A stretch of 20,991 nucleotides of DNA, taken from DAHVFY01 sp040388665 (GTDB taxonomy: Bacteria > Chlamydiota > Chlamydiia > Chlamydiales > Rhabdochlamydiaceae). The notes below the pieces were generated by a model. That model ran no database searches, was not told the DNA's origin, and worked only from the letters and a program-made list of their open reading frames with translations. How positions within the stretch are numbered: position 1 is the first letter of the stretch; the number at the start of each line of letters is the position of its first letter. This document shows positions 1 to 6,833 of the stretch, piece by piece. Location: the NCBI GenBank assembly GCA_040388665.1, contig JAZKBL010000007.1:1-20991 (forward strand), given 5' to 3'. The position numbers were made by a program, and so were the translations under genes.

Positions 1-213
1 CTCCAGTTAGTCCCGTCGGACCTATCGGTCCCGTGTCACCCGTATCACCAGTTAATCCTGTCGCACCAGTATCTCCAGTTAGTCCCGTCGGACCTATCGG
101 TCCCGTGTCACCCGTATCACCAGTTAATCCTGTCGCACCAGTATCTCCAGTTAGTCCCGTCGGACCTATCGGTCCTGTGTCACCCGTATCACCAGTTAAT
201 CCTGTTGCACCGG
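1..213. repeat. 72-bp perfect tandem repeat inside the collagen-like gene
   Basis: Units begin at 1, 73 and 145. The first two are identical over 72 bases. The third differs by two substitutions before diverging near 213. One unit encodes eight Gly-X-Y triplets (24 residues), seven of them with Thr in the Y position. The array continues past the left edge, so the copy number is unknown. Its near-identity suggests recent expansion or homogenisation. Confidence 0.93.
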
Positions 214-511
214 TTGGTCCTATTGGACCAGTCGGGCCTGTCTCACCTTCACCATAAGGACCTGTGGGACCCATCGGCCCTATATCCCCTCTAGGACCTG
301 TCGGCCCTGTCTCGCCCTCACCGTAAGGACCTGTATCTCCTTTCGGTCCTATCGGACCCGTGAGACCTATGTTTCCTCTAGGCCCTTGGGGACCGGGTGG
401 GCCGGGAGGGCAACTTGAACGGCTGAGAAACCACTCAGAACCTTCATTTATAAAATCAGCACAAAGAGGTGCAAAAAGAAAAAAGAGGCTAAAAAAAATA
501 TTATTTTTCAT
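1..511 (-). CDS. Secreted collagen-like (Gly-X-Thr rich) protein, 3' end beyond window
   Basis: Seen: the minus strand is open from an ATG at 511-509 to the left edge, about 170 codons. It starts with a classical signal peptide (MKNNIFFSLFFLFAPLCA, cleavage probably before Asp19). A short linker with one Cys follows, then CPPGPPGPQGPRG and uninterrupted collagen Gly-X-Y triplets to the edge. Many Y positions are Thr (GDT, GAT, GLT, GPT). A GPYGEGETG segment occurs twice, and each copy drops one residue from the triplet register, a collagen interruption. The start overlaps the stop of the upstream gene by 11 bases and has GGGG a few bases upstream, suggesting translational coupling. Known: bacterial collagen-like proteins such as BclA form trimeric surface fibres, often O-glycosylated on Gly-X-Thr. 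Inferred: exported, surface-exposed fibre. The C-terminal trimerisation or anchor domain lies outside the window. The plus strand here also reads open, but it is the shadow of this gene. Confidence 0.85.
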   Translation of the reverse strand, partial: MKNNIFFSLFFLFAPLCADFINEGSEWFLSRSSCPPGPPGPQGPRGNIGLTGPIGPKGDTGPYGEGETGPTGPRGDIGPMGPTGPYGEGETGPTGPIGPTGATGLTGDTGDTGPIGPTGLTGDTGATGLTGDTGDTGPIGPTGLTGDTGATGLTGDTGDTGPIGPTGLTG

Positions 512-1028
512 GAGCCCCAGAAATTGTCACAGGTGTGCTCCACGATTTTCCTAAAGTACCAGTAGCTAATCGAATCTGTGGATTTATGAGAGATTCTGTT
601 ATTGTGCTTGTCCACACAATTGCAATATGTCCTTCATCATCTAGACTCAATTGCACATCTCCAATTTTCACATCCTCATCATTGCTATCTGAAAGAACAA
701 TTGCGGAGGACCATCCTGAAGAAGCCGCATAAGTAACGACTTCAAGGCAATGTTTTCTAGCACTTGAATCATAAGAATTCCATGCCGCTAAAATCTGACC
801 TGAGTTATTCATAACAATCTTTGGCGCGCTCACAACACTTCGCTCTTGGGTCGAAAGAACTATCGGAGCTGAAATACCTTCTTCCTTAAATGCAGTTAAA
901 GCGTGAATTGAAAGAGCTTCTTCTTTAAGAGACATCCACAAAATTACTCGATTACCATGCATGTCCTGAATAACAGATGGTTGAAATGCTGAAACCGAAG
1001 CTAATAAAGCTAAACCCAAAAATAGCAC
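501..1028 (-). CDS. Small secreted protein with three beta-propeller-like repeats
   Basis: Encodes 175 aa. A hydrophobic N-terminus ending ASVSA looks like a signal peptide. Three loosely repeated units of about 50 residues follow, each with a G-(N/Q/H)-x-(I/V)-x-(I/A)-x-W core (GNRVILW, GQILAAW, GHIAIVW). Two of the units precede a W-S-(S/T)-(A/P)-(I/V)-x-(L/I)-S strand. This resembles propeller blade sequences, but three blades are too few for a closed propeller. The start is uncertain: no in-frame ATG exists, and GTG at 1028 has AGAGG about ten bases upstream. Residues upstream (GKRCL) would give a more typical charged signal-peptide N-region, but only non-standard starts are available. 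The 3' end overlaps the collagen-like gene by 11 bases, so the two are probably one transcript. Family not recognised. Confidence 0.65.
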   Translation of the reverse strand: MLFLGLALLASVSAFQPSVIQDMHGNRVILWMSLKEEALSIHALTAFKEEGISAPIVLSTQERSVVSAPKIVMNNSGQILAAWNSYDSSARKHCLEVVTYAASSGWSSAIVLSDSNDEDVKIGDVQLSLDDEGHIAIVWTSTITESLINPQIRLATGTLGKSWSTPVTISGAHEK

Positions 1029-1048
1029 CAGACACCTCTTTCCATCGA

Positions 1049-1077
1049 TTGTTATTGAAAATTAAACAGCATATAAT
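1049..1077 (+). promoter_or_regulatory. Candidate promoter for the glycosyltransferase gene
   Basis: TTGTTA (1049-1054) is followed after 17 bases by a perfect TATAAT (1072-1077), giving a leader of about 35 bases before the ATG at 1119. The -10 box coincides with that of the opposing minus-strand promoter, so polymerases could compete for the two transcripts. Confidence 0.5.
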
Positions 1078-1097
1078 AAATAATTTACGTATGACAA
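1070..1097 (-). promoter_or_regulatory. Candidate promoter for the propeller-like/collagen-like pair
   Basis: On the minus strand TTGTCA (1097-1092, 5 of 6 to the -35 consensus) is followed after 16 bases by TATATG (1075-1070, 4 of 6). It lies about 40 bases upstream of the GTG at 1028 and overlaps the divergent plus-strand promoter. Inference from consensus only. Confidence 0.4.
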
Positions 1098-1118
1098 GTC
1101 AATATTTTTTCACGAGAA

Positions 1119-2321
1119 ATGAAAATGTTCTACACAAGGTTATGGAGCGTTAGCCTTCTTTTCTTTTTAGCGTTATTTGGGAAAATCAATCAGCTATACA
1201 GCTTGGAAACAGATTCTGAAATGCATCATAAAATCTGCCTAAACATGATCGTAAAAAATGAAAGTCATGTCATCAAACGTTGTCTTGATTCCGTGAAAAA
1301 TCTCATCGATTATTGGATGATCATAGACACTGGTTCTACGGATGACACAAAAAAAATTATCTTAGAAGAATTAAAAGATATCCCCGGACAGCTGATCGAA
1401 AGACCCTGGAAAGATTTTGGATACAATCGAACAGAAGCACTCATTTTAGCCAAAAACAAAGCAGAATATCTATTATTCATCGATGCTGATGATGCTCTTG
1501 ATTGCACCGAAGATTTTGCACTCCCTGATTTAACATATGATGCCTATGTCCTTCCATGGGTTCATAAAAGTCACTTTCAGTTTTCTTATTTAAAACCTCA
1601 GCTCGTAAAAGCAAGTCTTCCTTGGCATTGGGTGGGTGTCCTTCATGAATATCTCATATGTGATCGCTATTTTTCTCAAATTCTACTAGAAAACATACGC
1701 TATATTTACGGTAATGATGGTGCGCGCTCTCAAGATCCTCATAAATATAAACAAGCTTGTAAAATCTTAGAAGAGGGATTAAAAGAAGAACCTAATAATT
1801 CTCGCTATCTCTTTTATCTTGCTGAAAGCTATCGGTGCGCCAATAAAAAAGAAAAAGCACTTGTCACCTATCAAAAAAGTGCTGCCATGAAAGGCTGGGA
1901 GGAAGAAATTTATTGGTCGTTGCTTCAAGTGGCTCATCTACAAAAATCTCTCAGCTTTCCCAAAGAAGAAATCATCAAAAGCTACCTAAAGGCCTTTGAG
2001 TCTAGACCACATCGTCCAGAAGCTGTCTATTTTTTAGCAGAGATGTACAATCAAAACAAACAATTTAAAAATGCTTATCATTATATCAAGCAATGGCTTT
2101 TGCTACCTCAACCCGAACAAAAAGATGCTCTTTTTTCTTTAGACTGGATAGAACAATTTGGCCTTACCTTTCAACTTTCCATTTGTTCTTACTATCTAGG
2201 ATTTTATCAAGAATCTTTAGAGGCATGCGATCTACTTTTAGAGATGGATTTTTTGCCAGAATCTTTTAAAAACCAAACTATTAGCAACCGCGCATTTCCC
2301 CTACAATTTTGCAAAAACTGA
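1119..2321 (+). CDS. GT2-family glycosyltransferase with TPR repeats and N-terminal signal/anchor
   Basis: 400 aa. Residues 8-27 form a hydrophobic signal or anchor segment after a basic N-terminus. The GT-A fold follows: ICLNMIVKNES (39-49), IDTGSTDD (69-76) and FIDADD (120-125), the last being the DxD-type metal/nucleotide-sugar site. WHWVGVLHEYL lies at 169-179. TPR-like helical pairs run from about 208 to the C-terminus. Known: this GT2+TPR architecture transfers sugars to proteins or glycans; substrate and sugar cannot be read from sequence. It is transcribed divergently from the collagen-like operon and converges on the next gene with only two bases between stop codons. Odd point: the N-terminus would place a nucleotide-sugar enzyme outside the cytoplasm unless the segment is retained as an anchor with unusual topology. 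Start chosen at 1119; a Met two codons later is equally possible. Confidence 0.8.
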   Translation: MKMFYTRLWSVSLLFFLALFGKINQLYSLETDSEMHHKICLNMIVKNESHVIKRCLDSVKNLIDYWMIIDTGSTDDTKKIILEELKDIPGQLIERPWKDFGYNRTEALILAKNKAEYLLFIDADDALDCTEDFALPDLTYDAYVLPWVHKSHFQFSYLKPQLVKASLPWHWVGVLHEYLICDRYFSQILLENIRYIYGNDGARSQDPHKYKQACKILEEGLKEEPNNSRYLFYLAESYRCANKKEKALVTYQKSAAMKGWEEEIYWSLLQVAHLQKSLSFPKEEIIKSYLKAFESRPHRPEAVYFLAEMYNQNKQFKNAYHYIKQWLLLPQPEQKDALFSLDWIEQFGLTFQLSICSYYLGFYQESLEACDLLLEMDFLPESFKNQTISNRAFPLQFCKN

Positions 2322-2323
2322 TT

Positions 2324-3832
2324 TTAGCGCTGCACATTTGACTTATTATTAACAAGCCAAAGCCTGATCATTTCTATGCTTGGCCTCTCTTTAAATGCTT
2401 GACGCACCGGTTTATCTACAGCCAGCTCATCCCATTTTCTATAAGATCTCATAGCTGTATTCCAATCTCGTACAAAGTACCGCAATTTTTTTATAATCGT
2501 CTTATGCTGACCTGAATATTCTACTTTATGAGTTACATTTTCCTGAAAAGCATCACTTCTTTCTTTAAATTGTCGATAATAAGATGAATTTTCTTTTCGT
2601 TTAGACGGAAATTTAACCAAACAAAAAAGATCAGTATCAAAAACCTCATTACTGATTTGATAACGTAATGAGTTATCAACAAAACGACAAGATAATTTAT
2701 TTTCACAATCTCTTAAATCTCCTGCAATTTTATATAACGTTTCACGAATTTCAGAAGGTATTCCAAAAATAATCAGCGCGTGGTAAAATAAATCATGAAA
2801 CATTCCTTCAAGACCTGGTGCATCAAACTGATCCGCTTCTAGCGGAAAACATGTAGGAAACGGCACTAATACATCAAAAAAACCTTCAGCCCTTCTTCTT
2901 TGCTCTTGGTTCGGCGTAAAATCAATACGAACTTTTAATTGGACATCTTGAGAATGAGGATAGAGAGTCCTTAAAAATAACGTGTAAGTTCCTAAAGAAG
3001 GCACGTATTGGGTAGTTTCATTACAAAACACTCGAAACCCTACTTGACCGCGAATTGCTTCCCAAACAGTTGGCGCTTCTTCTTCATTCATCTTCGCTTC
3101 TTTCTGTGGAATAGAAAACAGGATCATTTCATGTAGATTTGGCTGACTTTTAAGCTTCTCTAAAAATTCTTGAAATTTCTCCTCAGAAAAATTAAGTGAT
3201 GTTCTACCAACCTCTTCCTCGTCATTTGGACCTTCTCCGAAAAAAAGATTTTCGCATAAACATTCCCGCAATCGCTTTTCTATTTCTTTGTTAATAGATC
3301 CTGTTTCATCGAATATTGAGTGTACCGCAATATCCTCCTTGTTAAATTGAGCTCTTAAACCATAATAGGACTGAATTAAGAAAAACTCTTCGTGCGAAAT
3401 GATCCCTTTTTCTAAACCATAAAGGGCAACGAAAGGAAATTCAAAATACTCACCGTGCTCAATCCCCTCAAATTCTATGTTTGTCACATCAAATAACGAA
3501 TCTGTCCATCGTTGATTTTTCACGGCATCTTTTAATAGACACAGTTTTTTATCGATGTTTTTTATTTTGTCGATGTTAGCTTGTGTGAGCCTTCTCATCG
3601 ATCCCTTTGTGAATTCCATAACTGATTGGTAATCAGCACTTTGAATAAGAAATCTGGATTTTGGAAAAGAAACCGTGATTTCGCGCGGACTTGAGATGAT
3701 GATCGACTGCGTAGATAACATATTCAGACTCAGCTGAATAACTTTTTCTGAGGAGAGACTCTCAAGAGGTTTTTCTAAAGAAACAACTTCCTTACTGTTA
3801 ATAACATCTGCAAACAAATTAATAGAAGACAT
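2324..3832 (-). CDS. Hypothetical 502-aa protein
   Basis: Not recognised. ATG at 3832 has AGGTG nine bases upstream. The protein has no signal peptide or obvious membrane segment. It is rich in charged residues, with a helical Glu/Lys-rich stretch in the middle (KFQEFLEKLKSQ region), a Glu/Asp cluster (GPNDEEEVG), and an aromatic GMFHDLFYHALI segment at about residues 345-356. The C-terminal third is basic with several Tyr/Arg. There are no nucleotide-binding or metal motifs I can support. It stands alone between a convergent glycosyltransferase gene and the metG operon, behind its own AT-rich upstream region. Base composition looks more AT-rich than the housekeeping genes. It may be a lineage-specific chlamydial protein, possibly an effector, but that is conjecture. 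Confidence 0.7.
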   Translation of the reverse strand: MSSINLFADVINSKEVVSLEKPLESLSSEKVIQLSLNMLSTQSIIISSPREITVSFPKSRFLIQSADYQSVMEFTKGSMRRLTQANIDKIKNIDKKLCLLKDAVKNQRWTDSLFDVTNIEFEGIEHGEYFEFPFVALYGLEKGIISHEEFFLIQSYYGLRAQFNKEDIAVHSIFDETGSINKEIEKRLRECLCENLFFGEGPNDEEEVGRTSLNFSEEKFQEFLEKLKSQPNLHEMILFSIPQKEAKMNEEEAPTVWEAIRGQVGFRVFCNETTQYVPSLGTYTLFLRTLYPHSQDVQLKVRIDFTPNQEQRRRAEGFFDVLVPFPTCFPLEADQFDAPGLEGMFHDLFYHALIIFGIPSEIRETLYKIAGDLRDCENKLSCRFVDNSLRYQISNEVFDTDLFCLVKFPSKRKENSSYYRQFKERSDAFQENVTHKVEYSGQHKTIIKKLRYFVRDWNTAMRSYRKWDELAVDKPVRQAFKERPSIEMIRLWLVNNKSNVQR

Positions 3833-3876
3833 ATAGTTTTCACCTGATTAATTATAAAATATAAAATATATTGTAT

Positions 3877-3882
3877 ATTATA
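3877..3882 (-). promoter_or_regulatory. Possible -10 element for the 502-aa gene
   Basis: A perfect TATAAT on the minus strand lies 45 bases upstream of the start within a very AT-rich 157-bp spacer (3833-3989). No convincing -35 sits at 16-18 bases, so this is weak. The rest of the spacer holds only a 7-bp inverted repeat (3948-3954 with 3982-3988) just past the metG stop, without a T tract. Confidence 0.3.
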
Positions 3883-3989
3883 TCGGATAAAAAACCAACT
3901 TACATTTATAGATATTTGTTTAAAAACAGAGCAATATAACAGAAAGCTCTTATCCTAAAGGACAAAAACTCTAAATAAGTTGATAAGAA

Positions 3990-6017
3990 TCAGGAAACTT
4001 TTGCGCCGGGAATGGCGGAAATAAAGAAAGGGAGCTCAAGACCTGAGGTTGTCGTCGCAGCAAGGAGCATTCCTTGACTTTGCACGCCCATAAGGGTGGC
4101 TTCTTTGAGATTGGCAACAAGAAGAACTCTTTGGCCAATGAGGGTTGATAAATCCTCTAGTTTTTCGCCGATCCCTGCAACGACGGTTCTTTGATCATTT
4201 CCAAGGCTGACTGTAAGTTTAAGGAGCTTATTACTCTTAGCAACGCGCTCTACATGAGTGATCTCTGCAACACGTAAGTCAAGCTTGCGCACATCGTCGA
4301 TGGAAATTTGTTCAGGCATATTCTTTGTATCTTTTAATGCGGATGTAGGGGCTTGCAATTTAGCAACTTCTACTGCGATAACATCATCTTCAACGCGAGT
4401 AAAAAGGATCCGAGGCTTGGGAAGCGATGTTAATGAAACAAGAGGGTTAGAGAGGGTTTCCTGCCAGTTTGTAGGAGGGGCTTTAAAACCTAAAAGAGAA
4501 AAAAGACGCGCTGCAGTTTCTGGAATGATGGGCAGTGAAATGAGTGCCATTGTTTTAATACACTCTAAGCAGCAATAGATCGTGTTTTCCATCTCTTGGC
4601 GTGTTGCTGGATCTTTAGCAAGCTGCCAAGGCTTCTTTATGTCAAAATAAACGTTGCCTAATTGAGCGAGCTCCATAATGAGCTGAGAAGCTTTGCGCAA
4701 GTGAAACGTTTCGTAAGCATGGGAGGTTTCTTCTGCAAGAGTCTTGACTTTCTCAAGAAATGCGTCATCCTCCTCTTTTAAAGCTAATGGAGTAGGGATT
4801 TTTCCTGCACATTGATTTGCTGTAAAAACAAGGGTGCGGTTCGCGAGATTGCCATACTTTCCAAGAAGCTCAGAATTGCATCGTGTCTGAAAATCTTTCC
4901 AGGTAAACTCTGAATCTTGAGTTTCTGGTGCATTTGCTGCGATCACATAGCGGATCTGATCTGCTGTGAACTTGTGAAAAAAAGAGGCAAGATCGATTGT
5001 CCAGTTGTCTGACTTACTAAACTGTCTTCCTTCTAAATTGTAGAACTCATTAGCTGGCAGCTCATCAACAATTTTATAAGGTTTTTTTTGTCCCATGATC
5101 ATTGCGGGAAAGAAAATGGCATGAAACGGGATGTTGTCTTTGCCGATGAATTGCACAAGTTTCGTTTCAGGGTCTAACCAGTAATCTTTCCAAGAATCTT
5201 TTTTTCCTTGAAGCTGCGCCCATTCTTTCGTAGCCGATATGTAGCCGATCGGAGCATCGAACCAAACGTAAAGGACTTTTCCTTCCGCCTCTTTAAGAGG
5301 CACAGGAATTCCCCATTCTGAATCACGTGTGATCGCTCTTGATTTCAGATCTTCGATGTATTTTTTGACGAAATTAACAACATTGGGCTTCCAATTCTTC
5401 TTTTCAAGCCATTCGTTTAGTTGCTCTTTAAAACGATCAAAGCGCAAAAACCAATGTTTTGTTGGCTTAAGAATAAGAGACGCATCTGTGATCTTTGAAC
5501 GTGGATTGATAAGGTCCGTTGCTTCATAACTTGCTCCGCAGCGCTGACATTCATCCCCGCGTGCTTCATTAAATTGGCATTTTGGGCAGGTCCCTACAAC
5601 ATATCGATCAGCTAGGAAACGATGGTCGCTCTCTGAATAGAGTTGGTCTGTAACTTTTTCTTCAATATACCCGTTATCATAAAGGTCTTTAAAGAACTCT
5701 TGAGTTGTTTCGGCGTGTCCTTGATAGGTTGTCCGTGAAAAATGATCGAAAGAAAAATTTAACTGTTTAAACAGATCTTTAATGACTGTATGAAAAATAT
5801 CGACATGCTCTTTTGGAGTTCTTTTCGCTAAATCCGCACTCAACGTGATTGCTACGCCATACTCATCGGTGCCACAGATATAAAGGACATCATCTCCCCT
5901 TAATCTTTTGTAGCGCGCATAACAATCCGCCGGTAAATAGGCCCCTGCAATATGCCCAAAATGAAGAGGGCCATTTGCGTAAGGAAGCGCAGATGTAATA
6001 AGAACCTTTTCCTTCAT
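3990..6017 (-). CDS. metG: Methionyl-tRNA synthetase with C-terminal tRNA-binding domain
   Basis: 675 aa; charges tRNA-Met with methionine in the cytoplasm. Class I motifs are HFGH (19-22, the HIGH box) and FSKS (333-336, the KMSKS box). Between them is the connective-peptide zinc knuckle with Cys at 144, 147, 157 and 160. NWTID and WFDAPIGY are typical of the family. The last ~105 residues (ISIDDVRKLDLRVAEI onwards, ending with LKEATLMGVQSQGMLL) form an EMAP-II/Arc1p-like tRNA-binding OB fold that dimerises many bacterial MetRS. From memory, the C. trachomatis enzyme is about 550 aa and lacks this appendix, so its presence separates this lineage. Last gene of the minus-strand operon, six bases after the omega-like gene. 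No strong ribosome-binding site, so coupling is likely. Confidence 0.97.
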   Translation of the reverse strand: MKEKVLITSALPYANGPLHFGHIAGAYLPADCYARYKRLRGDDVLYICGTDEYGVAITLSADLAKRTPKEHVDIFHTVIKDLFKQLNFSFDHFSRTTYQGHAETTQEFFKDLYDNGYIEEKVTDQLYSESDHRFLADRYVVGTCPKCQFNEARGDECQRCGASYEATDLINPRSKITDASLILKPTKHWFLRFDRFKEQLNEWLEKKNWKPNVVNFVKKYIEDLKSRAITRDSEWGIPVPLKEAEGKVLYVWFDAPIGYISATKEWAQLQGKKDSWKDYWLDPETKLVQFIGKDNIPFHAIFFPAMIMGQKKPYKIVDELPANEFYNLEGRQFSKSDNWTIDLASFFHKFTADQIRYVIAANAPETQDSEFTWKDFQTRCNSELLGKYGNLANRTLVFTANQCAGKIPTPLALKEEDDAFLEKVKTLAEETSHAYETFHLRKASQLIMELAQLGNVYFDIKKPWQLAKDPATRQEMENTIYCCLECIKTMALISLPIIPETAARLFSLLGFKAPPTNWQETLSNPLVSLTSLPKPRILFTRVEDDVIAVEVAKLQAPTSALKDTKNMPEQISIDDVRKLDLRVAEITHVERVAKSNKLLKLTVSLGNDQRTVVAGIGEKLEDLSTLIGQRVLLVANLKEATLMGVQSQGMLLAATTTSGLELPFFISAIPGAKVS

Positions 6018-6023
6018 AGGAGT

Positions 6024-6224
6024 CTATTCATCTTCCATCGCGTCGATCGCTTTTAAGTCTTGCAGATAGCTGCGATTAGGATGTCTGCGAACAAGATTAA
6101 GAACGTAGTCTAAAGTGACTTCGCGCCCGGCTTTCATCTCATATTTGGCGTAATCAATCGCATATAAAGCTAATTCAAAATTACTTTTGAACTGCTTTCT
6201 TAGTTCTTCTGTTGTGAGTGACAT
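6024..6224 (-). CDS. Small omega-like protein (possible RNA polymerase omega subunit)
   Basis: 66 aa from ATG at 6224, which overlaps the gmk stop by one base (TGATG) and has AGGAG seven bases upstream. An in-frame TTG one codon earlier is less likely because its spacing to AGGAG is only about four bases. The segment SNFELALYAIDYAKYEMKAG resembles the NRFxLVxxAxxRAR helix of RpoZ, and the position directly after gmk is where rpoZ sits in many bacteria. Known: omega helps fold and assemble the beta' subunit. It probably corresponds to the small gene between gmk and metG in Chlamydia (CT031, from memory). The similarity is short and the rest is not typical, so the omega assignment is an inference. 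Confidence 0.6.
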   Translation of the reverse strand: MSLTTEELRKQFKSNFELALYAIDYAKYEMKAGREVTLDYVLNLVRRHPNRSYLQDLKAIDAMEDE

Positions 6225-6823
6225 CAAATTTCTCCTAGTTTATGTTCTTCAGCAATGAGAATGCTACGCAGGACTTCATAAGCGACATTCAAATCATCAT
6301 TAATGATGTGATAGTCGTAATAGTCTGCCATTGCCATCTCTTCTCTTGCCCAGACAAGTCTTTCTTCAATGGAATCGATACTGTCAGTTTTTCTTTTTAC
6401 AAGCCTTTCTTTTAATATTTCTAGACTTGGAGGGCTAACAAAAATAAATACAGCTGAAAATTGCCTTTCTTGCAGCTGCAAAGCCCCTTGTGTATCGATG
6501 ACAAACACGACATGTTTGCCTTCATTGCATTTTTTTTCTACTTGACTCTTCGAGGTTCCATAATAATTTCCGCACACTTTTGCATACTCAAGAAATGTGC
6601 CGTCTTCGATTTGCTTTTCAAATTCTTCTTTGCTTAAAAAGATATAATCAACACCCGACACTTCGTCAACTCTTGGAGCTCTTGTCGTCGAAGAGACGCT
6701 CAAATTAACACAAGAGAACTCTTGAGTCAGCTTGCGCGCAAGTGTTGTTTTACCAGTCCCTGCAGGAGCACTGATAACGAAACAGAGACCTTTCGATAAG
6801 TTACCGAGTAATTTCTGCACCAT
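6224..6823 (-). CDS. gmk: Guanylate kinase
   Basis: 199 aa; phosphorylates GMP to GDP with ATP. P-loop SAPAGTGKTT (18-27; the family usually has GPSGxGKST), GMP-binding region SSTTRAPR followed by GVDYIFLS, and GNYYGTSKSQV of the lid region. DTQGA corresponds to the Walker B D-x-(Q/D)-G strand, and the LVKRKTDS...ERL segment to the catalytic Arg region. Length is typical. It begins ten bases after yicC, with no clear Shine-Dalgarno before the ATG (a T run precedes it), so translation probably depends on coupling. The stop is shared with the next gene's start. Confidence 0.96.
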   Translation of the reverse strand: MVQKLLGNLSKGLCFVISAPAGTGKTTLARKLTQEFSCVNLSVSSTTRAPRVDEVSGVDYIFLSKEEFEKQIEDGTFLEYAKVCGNYYGTSKSQVEKKCNEGKHVVFVIDTQGALQLQERQFSAVFIFVSPPSLEILKERLVKRKTDSIDSIEERLVWAREEMAMADYYDYHIINDDLNVAYEVLRSILIAEEHKLGEI

Positions 6824-6833
6824 AAAAAAACAC

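Noticed and set aside
33..257. Plus-strand open frame of Pro/Val/Ser repeats (SPVSPVNPVAPV)
   Set aside because: It is the antisense of the collagen Gly-X-Y repeat. The minus-strand frame has a signal peptide, ribosome-binding site and collagen periodicity; the plus frame has none.
3948..3988. 7-bp inverted repeat after metG as a terminator
   Set aside because: The loop is 27 bases and no T tract follows on the minus strand, so it does not look like an intrinsic terminator.
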